Source of the DNA: Bryobacterales bacterium
GTDB lineage: Bacteria > Acidobacteriota > Terriglobia > Bryobacterales > Bryobacteraceae
Length of the DNA stretch: 50,632 bases
NCBI GenBank assembly: GCA_030693045.1
Contig: JAUYBU010000009.1
Location: 1-50,632 of the forward strand
Reading direction: 5' to 3'
Shown: one piece after another, positions 24,336-32,480 of the stretch
Position numbering within the stretch: the stretch's first letter is position 1
Layout: the number at the start of each line of letters is the position of its first letter
Notes under the pieces: generated by a model
What the model saw: only the letters and a program-made list of their open reading frames with translations
The model's database searches: none
What the model was told of the DNA's origin: nothing
Made by a program: the position numbers and the translations under genes

Positions 24336-24758
24336 TCAAGCCCATGGGTTGAGCACCCGGACCCCCGTGCCGGCCACGTCGGCGGTGTTGCGTGTCACCA
24401 GCGTCAGGTTGTAACAAAGCGCGGTGGCGGCCAGGAGGCCGTCGATTGCGGGAACAGGAGTGCCCGCCCTGGCGGCTGCCGCCGCGACGACGCCCCAAGT
24501 GTCTGCGACGGCTTCGTCGATCGGCAATACGCGACCCGCGAATCGGGCGCGCAACCCGGTTTCGAGCCAGCGCTCGAGAGTGCCTCGGCGGGCAGCGTCG
24601 CTCAACAGAGCAATGCCCTTGCGGATTTCGCCGAGTGTCAAGACACTCAGGAACAGGCGGCCCTCATCCGCTCTTTCGATCCATCCGGCCACCCTCGGCT
24701 CCGGCCGTGATTTCACAAGCTCGGAAACCACGTTGGTGTCGAGCAGGAAGCCGATCAT
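24336..24758 (-). CDS. PIN-domain toxin (VapC family)
   Basis: A 140-residue PIN RNase. The acidic residues of the metal site are Asp7 ('FLLDTNVVSE'), Glu44 ('LTLGEIRKG'), Asp106 ('PAIDGLLAATA') and Asp127 ('VTRNTADVAG'), all present. It overlaps the Phd-type antitoxin gene by 4 nt (ATGA), the usual antitoxin-toxin order. This looks intact and functional, unlike several other toxin genes in the window. VapC proteins cleave tRNA or rRNA; the target here is unknown. Confidence 0.88.
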   Translation of the reverse strand: MIGFLLDTNVVSELVKSRPEPRVAGWIERADEGRLFLSVLTLGEIRKGIALLSDAARRGTLERWLETGLRARFAGRVLPIDEAVADTWGVVAAAAARAGTPVPAIDGLLAATALCYNLTLVTRNTADVAGTGVRVLNPWA

Positions 24759-25024
24759 AAATCCACCGTCCGCCCGTAGTCGCGCGTGCGCTCCAGATCG
24801 ATGCCGGAACCTGCCAGCGGCGACTTCGCGAAGAATTCAACCAGACTTTTCGGCCGGCGCGGCCGGCCCGACAGGCGCTCGAACTCCTCGGCCGGCACCA
24901 CCACCACGGCCTCTTTTCCGTGTCTGGTCACGCGCTGGGGGCCTTCCGACCGCGCCCGGCGGAAGACTTCGCTGAACCGGGCCTTTGCGTCCTGCAACTG
25001 CCATTCGTTGGGTCGTCTGGGCAT
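24755..25024 (-). CDS. Phd/YefM-type antitoxin
   Basis: An 89-residue antitoxin. The Phd/YefM N-terminal DNA-binding domain is visible: 'WQLQDAKARFSEVFRRARSE', then 'GPQRVTRHGKEAVVVVPAEE'. A C-terminal toxin-binding tail follows (about 55-89). It is coupled to the VapC-type toxin. A 22-bp perfect palindrome 58-79 bp upstream of the start is a likely autoregulatory operator. Confidence 0.88.
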   Translation of the reverse strand: MPRRPNEWQLQDAKARFSEVFRRARSEGPQRVTRHGKEAVVVVPAEEFERLSGRPRRPKSLVEFFAKSPLAGSGIDLERTRDYGRTVDL

Positions 25025-25081
25025 CTCGATCTCCTTCCGCCCCTCGCCTGGTCAAGCCGGGGGACTCATCTCACTTGCTTT

Positions 25082-25113
25082 ATAGTCAGACTAGTCTGAC
25101 TATTTTGAGTATA
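25082..25113 (-). promoter_or_regulatory. operator palindrome and -10 box of the Phd-VapC pair
   Basis: A perfect 22-bp palindrome (25082-25103; half-site ATAGTCAGACT) is centred on CTAG. On the minus strand TATACT at 25108-25113 would serve as -10, so the transcript would start inside the palindrome. This is the expected placement for repression by the antitoxin or the complex. No other copies of the half-site were noticed. Confidence 0.6.
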
Positions 25114-25170
25114 CCCCGCCCCGCGCGTGCTTGCCCCGCATCCGTCCGGGCTGCCTGTTTGGCGCGGCAC

Positions 25171-25599
25171 TCAGGCCAGCGGATTCATCCAGCGCAATCC
25201 GGGGAAGCGGGCGAAATCTCCATCGCACGAGCACAGTTCCGCGCCGTGCTCCAGGGCCAGCGCGGCCAGGTGCGCATCCGTGGTCAGATTCCCGCCCGTG
25301 CCTAGGGGTTGAAGCAGTTCGCGCAGCATGGCAAGGTGCCTGGGGCCGGGGTGAACCACCGTGGCCGCCGGCTGTGCCAGCCACTCGGCGACCAACTCAA
25401 AGGCGACTTCCAGCGGAAGCGGGTGCTGGAAAAGACCGGACCGGGTGGTCAGCCTGACAAACGCGAGGATCACGCTCCAGGAGAAGGCGACAGTCTGGCC
25501 GCCCGACAGGGTGTCTTCCAGCCAGCGTTTCGCTTTCCGGTGCAACGGTGCGTCCGGGTTGACCGCGTATAAGAGCAGGTTGGCGTCGATGAGTATCAT
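25171..25599 (-). CDS. PIN-domain toxin (VapC family)
   Basis: A 142-residue PIN RNase of the 'TA system VapC' subgroup ending in 'LRWMNPLA'. The acidic site is Asp5 ('MILIDANLLLYA'), Asp108 ('NLTTDAHLAALA') and the 'CSCDGDFARF' loop. It starts 4 nt before the end of the RHH antitoxin gene. It is intact and apparently unrelated in sequence to the toxin at 24336, so two different VapBC-type modules sit side by side, only 146 bp apart. Confidence 0.88.
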   Translation of the reverse strand: MILIDANLLLYAVNPDAPLHRKAKRWLEDTLSGGQTVAFSWSVILAFVRLTTRSGLFQHPLPLEVAFELVAEWLAQPAATVVHPGPRHLAMLRELLQPLGTGGNLTTDAHLAALALEHGAELCSCDGDFARFPGLRWMNPLA

Positions 25600-25859
25600 T
25601 TTCGAATCGACAGCTTGCGGGCCAGCTCCTCGTCCTCGATCGCATCGGCCGCCGCCAGCGCTTTTTCCCAGCGGAAATGCTGCTCGGCGCCCAAGGCGAA
25701 TGTCCTCTGCACGAACCGCCGTTGGGGGCGCTTTGCGCCCGTGGACAACCCTGCACGGATAGCCTGGTTCAGCGCTTCCTTGAACGGAACGCCGCGTTCG
25801 CGCACAGCCGTTCGCAGCATCCGCTCGACATCGGGATCGAGGGTGACGGTAGTCCGCAT
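25596..25859 (-). CDS. ribbon-helix-helix antitoxin (VapB-like)
   Basis: An 87-residue antitoxin. The N-terminal RHH reads 'MRTTVTLDPDVERMLRTAVR', followed by 'FKEALNQAIRAGL'. The C-terminal half carries an Arg/Phe-rich toxin-binding tail. The stop overlaps the PIN toxin start (ATGA). Upstream, TAGCATC and GATGCTA (about 25871-25901) form a loose inverted repeat near a TATGAT -10-like hexamer. This might be its operator. Confidence 0.82.
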   Translation of the reverse strand: MRTTVTLDPDVERMLRTAVRERGVPFKEALNQAIRAGLSTGAKRPQRRFVQRTFALGAEQHFRWEKALAAADAIEDEELARKLSIRK

Positions 25860-25897
25860 ATTGCCATCATAGCATCGCAGCCGGTGCTGTCATGATG

Positions 25898-27175
25898 CTA
25901 GCTCTTGCCGCGCACGTGCCTGCGCCACATTTCGGCGAACTGGGTGAAGGCCAGCGGCTTGCGGCGGCCCACCAGACACGAGATCACGCCCGCCCCGAAC
26001 CAGACGAAATAGCCTACGGTCACCCAGCGGTGGATGTGGGTGGCGACATATCCCCAGAAGCCCGGGCCGGGCGGTACCGGCGACAACGCGAACTGGAGGC
26101 CCCACAGCGCGAACAGTGCCGCGGCCTCCCACCAGACCAGTTCCATGTTCATCAGGAACAGCATGGCAACCAGCGACTGGCCCAGCGTCATGAGCAGTTC
26201 GAGCTCTTGTTGATCGTCGAATACGATAGCCGAAGGCGCGCCGCGGCTGATCGAGTAAACGATGGGCAGCATGGCCGCCAGCAGGGTCCACTGGTTGATG
26301 TTGCTGGAGACCATGTTCATCAGCGCCATCGGGGCTTTGTTCACGGTGCGGGCCCAGTAGAACGCCGAAACTTTCTCGGGAAACTCGCTCACGAACGGCG
26401 CGACCCATTGCACGAACACGAAGCTCGGCACGCCGAGCGCGGCCGATACCGCCAGCAGGCTGCCCAGGAACGGCTCGGCCATGAAGTAGATCAGCAATCC
26501 GCCGGTAACGAACAGCGCCCCGATGACAAAGATGCGCACCGGCCTCCGCGCCTGGACGATGGTCCGGGGAATGAGTTCGAGATCTTCAATCCCCTCGGCT
26601 TCTTCCGGCGGCATTTTGCCGAGCACAAACAGATACGCCGCGTAAATCGCGATGAGCGCTCCGGCGTCGATCACATCCAGCGACCCCTTCCACCAGATGA
26701 ACGCGGCATAAAGCAACGGAACGCCCAACCCGACTACCTCCACCGAGTGCGATTCATGCAGACTGATCCGGCCCAGCCGCTTCTTCGTCCGCACCCGGTA
26801 GAACATGGCGGCGGTGAAGTAGATCATGGGCCAGCCCAGCCCCGTCAGCAGGCGTAGCGAACCTGTCAGATTCGCTATCAGCAACGGCACCTGCTGCTTC
26901 CAGGCCAGCACGGCCTCGACGGCAAACTCGGGCAGCGTCTGAAGCCAGGCCAGGATGGCGAGCGCGAAGCCCTGGGCGACAAAAAACTGCGCCGATTCGG
27001 CCGCCCAGGCGATGAGCATCGCGGCTATCAAAATTGCGGGGGCGGCCCACAATGCCGCGCCCGGGCCGACCTCGATGATCGGGATGGCGGCAAACAGCGC
27101 GATCAGGGGAGGCGTCACGCTCGCGACGCGGATCGAGCGCGAGGATGTCGGGTCAGCAAAAGGAGACTTCGTCAT
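25898..27175 (-). CDS. sodium/calcium exchanger-like (CaCA family) membrane protein
   Basis: A 425-residue protein with about eleven hydrophobic helices. The two alpha-repeats of the CaCA superfamily are recognisable: 'LPEFAVEAVLAWKQQVPLLI' plus 'ANLTGSLRLL' in the first half, and 'VSEFPEKVSAFYWARTVNKA' plus 'NMVSSNINQWTLL' in the second. A cytoplasmic acidic loop lies between ('KMPPEEAEGIEDLEL'). It would exchange a cation (Ca2+ or another) against Na+ or H+. Alpha-repeat sequences are divergent, so substrate is uncertain. The ATG at 27175 overlaps the end of nadB by 23 bp on the same strand, so the two are likely co-transcribed. Confidence 0.75.
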   Translation of the reverse strand: MTKSPFADPTSSRSIRVASVTPPLIALFAAIPIIEVGPGAALWAAPAILIAAMLIAWAAESAQFFVAQGFALAILAWLQTLPEFAVEAVLAWKQQVPLLIANLTGSLRLLTGLGWPMIYFTAAMFYRVRTKKRLGRISLHESHSVEVVGLGVPLLYAAFIWWKGSLDVIDAGALIAIYAAYLFVLGKMPPEEAEGIEDLELIPRTIVQARRPVRIFVIGALFVTGGLLIYFMAEPFLGSLLAVSAALGVPSFVFVQWVAPFVSEFPEKVSAFYWARTVNKAPMALMNMVSSNINQWTLLAAMLPIVYSISRGAPSAIVFDDQQELELLMTLGQSLVAMLFLMNMELVWWEAAALFALWGLQFALSPVPPGPGFWGYVATHIHRWVTVGYFVWFGAGVISCLVGRRKPLAFTQFAEMWRRHVRGKS

Positions 27176-28715
27176 GTGTGAGTGAGATTACCGAGTGTTT
27201 CTGGAATTCGGGCCGTTTTTCGGGATAATCGGCGCGGTAGTGCGCGCCGCGGCTCTCCCGGCGCACCAGCGCGCAACGGGCGATCAGTTCGAGGACAATG
27301 TGACGGCTGCGGAGTTCGTGCAACTCGCGGCCGGGAGTGGCCTGCACCCAGCGCGTCGCCGCCAGCCGCTGGCACAAGCCTTCGAGTTCGACGCCCTCGC
27401 GCAGAATGCCGCACTTCTCCCAAGCCAGCCGCCGCAGTTGTGTTCCATCCGCCTCGGGAAACAGCAGATCCGGCGGCGAGGCCCCGCTGGATGGCGCCTT
27501 CCCGCTCCATTCGCGCATCGCACGGCCGGCGCGCGCGCCGAAGACCACCCCTTCCAGCAGCGAGTTGCTGGCCAGACGGTTGGCTCCGTGCACTCCCGTG
27601 GAGGCCACTTCGCCGGCGGCGAACAGCCGCGCCACGTTGGTGCGGCAGTCCAGATCGGTCCGCACCCCGCCCATCGCGTAGTGCGCCGCCGGATGAACCG
27701 GCGCCGGCTGCGCGGCCAGGTCCAGGCCATATTTGCAGCACGTCTCGTAAATACGCGGAAAACGGCGGGCCAGGAAGCCGGGCGCGAAATGCGTGAGGTC
27801 CAGGTACATGCAGGGCGCGCCGGTGCGCCGCATCTCGCCGACGATGGCGCGCGAAACCACGTCGCGCGGGGCCAACTCCTCCAGCGCATGGTAGCGCTTC
27901 ATGAAGCGCTCGCCCTGGGCGTTGCGCAGATAAGCCCCTTCGCCGCGCAGCGCTTCGGAAAGCAGAAACCGCGGGGCGCCTTCCAGAAACAGCGCGGTCG
28001 GGTGGAACTGCACGAATTCGATATCCGAGATCTCGGCGCCGGCGCGCCAGCCGGAGGCCACGCCGTCGCCGGTGGCGACGTCCGGATTGGTGGTCTCCAG
28101 GTACACGCACCCCAGCCCTCCGGTGGCCAGCAACACGGCGCTGGCGCCGATGGCCACCGCGTGCCGCGCCGAGGCGTCGCAGGCCACCGCGCCCGCCACT
28201 TCGCCGTCCGCCACCAGAAGATCCGTGACGGCGGCGAAGCTCCGGAATTGGATGCGCTCCAGGGACGCCGCCTTGTGGTAGAGCGCGCGCGCGATCTCAC
28301 TGCCGGTCGAGTCGCCGCGCGCGTGCAGCACGCGGTTGCGGCTGTGCGCCCCCTCGCGCGCGAAAACCAGCCGCGCGCCTTCGCGGTCGAACTCGGCGCC
28401 CCATTCGATCAACTGCTCGATCGCCGCCGGACCTTCGCCCACCAGCGCGCGGACGGCGTCCGGGTCGCACAGTCCGTCGCCGGCGGCCAGCGTGTCGCGC
28501 TCGTGCAGCGCCACCTCGTCGTCGTCGCTCAGGGCGACGGCAATTCCGCCCTGCGCGTACTCGGAGGAGGACTCCTGCAAGCTGTCCTTGGCAACCACCA
28601 GGACGCGGCCCGCCTCGGCCAGCTCGATGGCCGCGCGCAGACCGGCGACGCCTGCACCGACAACTAGGAAGTCGTAGTGTGTCTCCGGGGTTGACGTAAT
28701 GTAACCATGGTACAA
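27153..28715 (-). CDS. nadB: L-aspartate oxidase (quinolinate synthase subunit B)
   Basis: A 520-residue FAD enzyme that oxidises L-aspartate to iminoaspartate, the first step of de novo NAD synthesis. The FAD motif is 'DFLVVGAGVAGLRAAIELAE'. Conserved segments are 'SSSEYAQGGIAVAL' and 'GLCDPDAVRALVGEGPAAIE'. Active-site regions are 'FVQFHPTALF' and 'HPAAHYAMGGVRTDLDCRTN', followed by 'GEVASTGVHGANRLASNSLL'. No in-frame ATG exists near the N-terminus. The best start is TTG at 28715, preceded by a strong AAAGGAGGG. nadA and nadC are not nearby. The start lies only 7 bp from the divergent aroB ATG. Confidence 0.92.
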   Translation of the reverse strand: MYHGYITSTPETHYDFLVVGAGVAGLRAAIELAEAGRVLVVAKDSLQESSSEYAQGGIAVALSDDDEVALHERDTLAAGDGLCDPDAVRALVGEGPAAIEQLIEWGAEFDREGARLVFAREGAHSRNRVLHARGDSTGSEIARALYHKAASLERIQFRSFAAVTDLLVADGEVAGAVACDASARHAVAIGASAVLLATGGLGCVYLETTNPDVATGDGVASGWRAGAEISDIEFVQFHPTALFLEGAPRFLLSEALRGEGAYLRNAQGERFMKRYHALEELAPRDVVSRAIVGEMRRTGAPCMYLDLTHFAPGFLARRFPRIYETCCKYGLDLAAQPAPVHPAAHYAMGGVRTDLDCRTNVARLFAAGEVASTGVHGANRLASNSLLEGVVFGARAGRAMREWSGKAPSSGASPPDLLFPEADGTQLRRLAWEKCGILREGVELEGLCQRLAATRWVQATPGRELHELRSRHIVLELIARCALVRRESRGAHYRADYPEKRPEFQKHSVISLTHDEVSFC

Positions 28716-28722
28716 CGGCTGT

Positions 28723-29796
28723 ATGCCCTCCTTTCTGGTGGAGACCGTGGCGCGCCGGTACGAAGCGATCGTCGAACGAGGCATTCTGGACCGCGCCGGA
28801 GCGTACGTTCCCGAGCGCGCCGGGACGGTGTTTGTGGTCACCACCGCCGACGTCTGGCAGTTGTACGGCCAGCGTCTGGAACGCGCGCTGGGCTCCCGCA
28901 AGCACGAAGTCCTGTTCTTCGCCGGCGGCGAGGAGCGCAAGCGCCTCGATGAGGTCGAGAGACTGGCGGCCGAAATGGCCGCGCGCGGCGGCGAGCGATC
29001 GAGCATGGTCGTCGCCTTCGGCGGCGGCATCGTCACCGACGTTGGCGGCTTCCTGGCCTCGGTCTTCATGCGCGGCGTCCCGGTCTTGCAGATCCCCACC
29101 ACGCTGCTGGCGCAGGTGGACGCCGGAATCGGCGGCAAGACCGGCGTGAACCTGCGCGAGGGAAAGAACCTGGTCGGAACCTTCCACCAGCCGGCGGCCG
29201 TGCTGATCGACCCCGGCGTGCTCTCGACGCTCGCCGAGCGCGAATACACCGCCGGGCTGTTCGAAGTGTTGAAGCACGGCGTCATTCGCAGTCCGGAACT
29301 GTTCCGCCTGATGGCCGGGCAACCGGAGGCCGTGCGGGCGCGCGCGCCGGAGGCGGTGGACCGGATGATTGCCGAATCGGTGCGCATCAAGGCCCAAGTA
29401 GTCTCGGCCGACGAGCGCGAAGGCGACCTGCGGCGCATCCTCAATTTCGGCCACACCGTGGGGCACGCGCTGGAAGCCGAGACCGATTACACCCGCTATC
29501 TGCACGGCGAGGCGGTGGCCTTCGGCATGTGCGCCGCCGCCCATCTGGGACGCCTGGCGGGGGTCTGCAACGCCGCCACCTGCCAGGCCATCCTCGACGC
29601 CGTCGCGCTCTACGGTCCGCTGCCGCCGCTGGATGGCATCGCCGCCGGCAACCTGGCGGCGCGATTGCGCGGCGATAAGAAGACCGTTCACGGCAAGATG
29701 CACTTCGTGCTGCCCGTCGAGATTGGCGCTGTACGCATCGTTTCCGGCCTTGACGAGACCATGGTGCTCGAGGCGATTCGGGCCGCGCTCGCATGA
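28723..29796 (+). CDS. aroB: 3-dehydroquinate synthase
   Basis: A 357-residue NAD-dependent enzyme of the shikimate pathway (DAHP to 3-dehydroquinate). NAD-binding and catalytic segments are 'MVVAFGGGIVTDVGGFLASV', 'PTTLLAQVDAGIGGKTGVNL' (metal and substrate residues), 'KNLVGTFHQPAAVLIDP', and the metal ligands in 'ILNFGHTVGHALE' and 'YLHGEAVAFGM'. Length agrees with the family. It overlaps the next gene by 4 nt (ATGA). The start ATG has no obvious Shine-Dalgarno site. Confidence 0.96.
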   Translation: MPSFLVETVARRYEAIVERGILDRAGAYVPERAGTVFVVTTADVWQLYGQRLERALGSRKHEVLFFAGGEERKRLDEVERLAAEMAARGGERSSMVVAFGGGIVTDVGGFLASVFMRGVPVLQIPTTLLAQVDAGIGGKTGVNLREGKNLVGTFHQPAAVLIDPGVLSTLAEREYTAGLFEVLKHGVIRSPELFRLMAGQPEAVRARAPEAVDRMIAESVRIKAQVVSADEREGDLRRILNFGHTVGHALEAETDYTRYLHGEAVAFGMCAAAHLGRLAGVCNAATCQAILDAVALYGPLPPLDGIAAGNLAARLRGDKKTVHGKMHFVLPVEIGAVRIVSGLDETMVLEAIRAALA

Positions 29797-30548
29797 AAGG
29801 ATCCACCCCGGCCGGGACCGCCGGCGAACAGGAAGCCGCGCGCTGGGTGCACGGCATGTTCGCGCGCGTCGCCCGCCGCTACGACCTGCTCAACCATCTG
29901 CTGTCCCTTAACGTGGACCGCTACTGGCGCGCCCGCACCGCGTCGCGCCTGCGCGACGTGCTGCGCCGGCCCGACGCGCGTGTGCTCGACATCTGCTGCG
30001 GCACGGGCGATCTGGCGCTGGCGCTCGAGCGCGCGCGCGGCGCGGGCGTGATGGCCAGCGATTTTTGCCATCCAATGCTCGCCGCGGCGGCGGCGAAATT
30101 TGCGCGCCGGGGTTGCCGCTCGACGCTGTTTGAAGCCGACGCGCTGGCGCTGCCGGTGGCCGCCGGATCGCTGGATTGCATCACGGCCGCTTTCGGCTTC
30201 CGCAACCTGGCCAACTATCGCGCCGGCCTGGTGGAGATGCGGCGCGTACTGAAGCCGGGCGGCGTGGCGGCGATCCTCGAATTCTCCCAACCTCCCAACC
30301 CGCTGCTGGCGGCGCTCTACGGTTTCTACTCGCGCCGCCTGCTGCCGGCCGTCGGCGGCCTGGTGTCCGGCTCCCGCGACGCCTACGCCTATCTGCCCGA
30401 ATCGGTTCGCAAGTTCCCCGGCGCCGAGCGCCTGGCCGCCGAAATGCGCGCCGCCGGGTTCGCCGAGGTCGGCTTCGAACGCATGAGCTTCGGCATCGTC
30501 GCGCTGCACACCGGCGTAGCGGGCACAGGCGTTAACCTACGGAACTGA
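29793..30548 (+). CDS. demethylmenaquinone methyltransferase (UbiE/MenG)
   Basis: A 251-residue class I methyltransferase that adds the final methyl group in menaquinone (or ubiquinone) synthesis. Family signatures are 'MFARVARRYDLLNHLLSLNV', followed by 'DRYWR', the SAM loop 'VLDICCGTGDLALAL' (64-78), 'DCITAAFGFRNLANYRAGLV', and the end 'FGIVALHTG'. It is translationally coupled to aroB, linking quinone and chorismate supply. Which quinone is made cannot be told from this gene alone; in Acidobacteriota it is normally menaquinone. Confidence 0.9.
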   Translation: MKGSTPAGTAGEQEAARWVHGMFARVARRYDLLNHLLSLNVDRYWRARTASRLRDVLRRPDARVLDICCGTGDLALALERARGAGVMASDFCHPMLAAAAAKFARRGCRSTLFEADALALPVAAGSLDCITAAFGFRNLANYRAGLVEMRRVLKPGGVAAILEFSQPPNPLLAALYGFYSRRLLPAVGGLVSGSRDAYAYLPESVRKFPGAERLAAEMRAAGFAEVGFERMSFGIVALHTGVAGTGVNLRN

Positions 30549-30628
30549 CCGGTCGTCAGGCTGTGGCGGGATAGGGATTTCACGGCGGGAATGTCGCCCG
30601 AACCGACGGCCTTCCACAGCGCATAGCC

Positions 30629-30688
30629 CGAGTTGAAAACTCGCATCCACTTCTCCGGCAATTTGGCCAAATGCGGCCGGATGGATGC
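30629..30688. repeat. structured intergenic segment with nested inverted repeats
   Basis: The 292-bp gap after ubiE has no gene. It contains CGAGTT/AACTCG (30629-30643, 3-nt loop). Next is GCATCCA (30643-30649) paired with TGGATGC (30682-30688), enclosing the perfect 12-bp palindrome ATTTGGCCAAAT (30661-30672). This could be a terminator-like region or a REP-type element. There is no U-run, and no second copy was seen in the window. Confidence 0.35.
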
Positions 30689-30822
30689 TGTGGGGGATTG
30701 AATCGCGTTTCGTGTGGTAAAGAGCGTTGCGTGGGAGATCGCAGTTTGCTCTGATGTGCCGGCACTGGTGGTGACGGCGCGGGCGCCGATCGGAGCGAGT
30801 TGCATCCGATCACGGATGAACT

Positions 30823-30839
30823 ACTACAATCGGTGTAGT
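30823..30839 (+). promoter_or_regulatory. inverted repeat over the -10 region of the AlbA_2 gene
   Basis: ACTACA and TGTAGT (6-bp arms, 5-bp spacer) overlap a -10-like TACAAT (30825-30830) directly before the ATG at 30841. The placement would suit autorepression by a small regulator. A TTGCAT hexamer lies 19 bp further up and is a weak -35. Confidence 0.35.
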
Positions 30840-30840
30840 C

Positions 30841-32250
30841 ATGGGTGTCACAGCCGAACAGATCGATCTTTGGCGAAAGTCGCCGTCCGAGCACCAACGA
30901 CTGGAATTCAAGGAGGCGAAAACCCAGTTTGACGAGCGCAAGCTTCGCGAATACTGCGTGGCGCTGGCCAACGAGGGTGGAGGAAACCTGCTGCTTGGAA
31001 TCGCCGACAAACCACCCCGCCCGGTGGTCGCGACACAGGCCTATAGCGATCCGGTCGCCTTGGCGGGAAAGCTCTTCCGGACGCTCGGATTTCGAGTCGA
31101 CATTGACGAAGTTGCACATCCCGACGGCCGCGTTCTGGTCTTTCACATCCCATCGCGGCCCCGCGGTACCGCCCGTCATCTCGACGGGAAGTATCTGATG
31201 CGGTCCGGCGAGGCGTTGGTGCCAATGAGTGAAGACCAGCTTCGCCGGATCTTCGCGGAGGGTGAACCGGATTGGCTGGAGGAGCACTCGAAGACTGGAT
31301 TGGACTCCCAACAGGTCATCGAGTCACTTGATACGCAGACTTTTTTCGAGTTGCTCAAACTGCCGTACCCAACCGAGCGGGGCGGTGTCATCGAGCGCCT
31401 GCTGCAGGAGCGCTTGATCGACGAAGCGGGCGGCGCATATGCCATCCGACGGCTGGGTGCTCTTCTGCTGGCGAAGCGGCTGGACGGATTTACCGATCTG
31501 GAACGGAAGGCGCCACGGGTGGTGGTCTACAGCGGCATTTCGAAATTGGAGACCCGGCTGGACCAGACCGGGATAAAGGGCTATGCGGTCGGTTTTCAAG
31601 GGCTGGTCCGCTTCGTGATGGCCCAGTTGCCGCAGAACGAGATTATTGAGGACGCGCTCCGCAAGGAGATGAAGCTGGTTCCGGATGTTGTCGTCCGCGA
31701 ACTGGTTGCCAACGCCTTGATCCACCAGGATCTCACGATGGGCGGGGCCTCCGTGATGATAGAAATCTACAGCAACCGCGTCGAGATCTCGAACCCGGGC
31801 GAGCCGCTGGTGCCTGTGGAGCGATTCATCGACGGCTACCAATCCCGCAATGAGCGCCTGGCGGGACTGATGCGGCGGATGGGCATTTGCGAGGAAAAGA
31901 GCAGCGGCATTGACCGGGTGGTTCAGGCAGCGGAGATGTACCAGTTGCCCGCACCCGATTTTCGGGCTGGCCACCGGCGCACTTTCGTCACAATCCACGG
32001 TCCGAAGGATTTTGAGAAAATGGATCGGGAGGACCGCGTCCGCGCTTCCTACCAGCATTGCGCTCTGAAGTGGGTGATGTCGGAGAGAATGACCAACCAG
32101 TCGTTGCGCGAGCGGTTTCACCTGCCGGAAGGCAAGAGTGCCGTGGTGTCGCAGGTAATCGCCGCTACCATCGAGGTCGGCTTGATCAAGTTGGACGAGA
32201 AGGTCGGTACATCGCGGAAGTATGCTCGGTACCTGCCGTTCTGGGCATGA
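30841..32250 (+). CDS. AlbA_2/Schlafen-type ATP-binding regulator or effector
   Basis: A 469-residue protein combining an N-terminal AlbA_2 (Schlafen-like) domain ('SEHQRLEFKEAKTQ', 'GGGNLLLGIADKPPRP', 'GKYLMRSGEALVPM') with a GHKL-like ATPase module around residue 285 ('VVRELVANALIHQDLTMGGA', 'VEISNPGEPLVPVERFIDG') and a C-terminal winged helix ('TNQSLRERFHLPE'). Such proteins are usually annotated as RecG-like or putative transcriptional regulators. Relatives occur in defence islands and may act as nucleases. Its base composition is lower in GC than that of the flanking ubiE and decarboxylase genes, and a decayed toxin-antitoxin pair follows, which suggests acquisition by transfer. Confidence 0.8.
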   Translation: MGVTAEQIDLWRKSPSEHQRLEFKEAKTQFDERKLREYCVALANEGGGNLLLGIADKPPRPVVATQAYSDPVALAGKLFRTLGFRVDIDEVAHPDGRVLVFHIPSRPRGTARHLDGKYLMRSGEALVPMSEDQLRRIFAEGEPDWLEEHSKTGLDSQQVIESLDTQTFFELLKLPYPTERGGVIERLLQERLIDEAGGAYAIRRLGALLLAKRLDGFTDLERKAPRVVVYSGISKLETRLDQTGIKGYAVGFQGLVRFVMAQLPQNEIIEDALRKEMKLVPDVVVRELVANALIHQDLTMGGASVMIEIYSNRVEISNPGEPLVPVERFIDGYQSRNERLAGLMRRMGICEEKSSGIDRVVQAAEMYQLPAPDFRAGHRRTFVTIHGPKDFEKMDREDRVRASYQHCALKWVMSERMTNQSLRERFHLPEGKSAVVSQVIAATIEVGLIKLDEKVGTSRKYARYLPFWA

Positions 32251-32327
32251 TCTCATCTTAGGGGTAAGCTTCTGGTATCCGGCGAATGCTAGTTAACCAA
32301 TTGATAACACATCACTTGTTTATTTAA

Positions 32328-32480
32328 GCCTTTGCCTGGCATTGCCACGCCGAATATGAATTGCGCCTGGAGCCGTGGCGGGTGTTCTACCGTGTGCGCG
32401 GGAACCTGGTCGAAGTCGCGCTTCTCGGAAAGCAGCGGGTCAACCAGTTGCTCATCTCAGGAGAGGAGTTTGTCTTATGA
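32328..32480 (+). pseudogene. C-terminal remnant of a RelE/ParE-family toxin
   Basis: After an in-frame TAA the frame reads 'AEYELRLEPWRVFYRVRG', then 'NLVEVALLGKQRVNQLLISG', ending EEFVL. This is the typical last 40-45 residues of RelE/ParE toxins. No start codon or N-terminal half is present, so about half of the gene has been lost. Its stop overlaps the ATG of the following Phd-type gene (ATGA), preserving the original operon joint in toxin-antitoxin order. The AT-rich stretch at 32281-32327 probably marks the deletion or junction. Confidence 0.75.

Noticed and set aside
28716-29456. Long upstream extension of nadB through aroB
   Set aside because: The extension is antisense to aroB and has no conserved content; NadB family similarity begins only near 28690.
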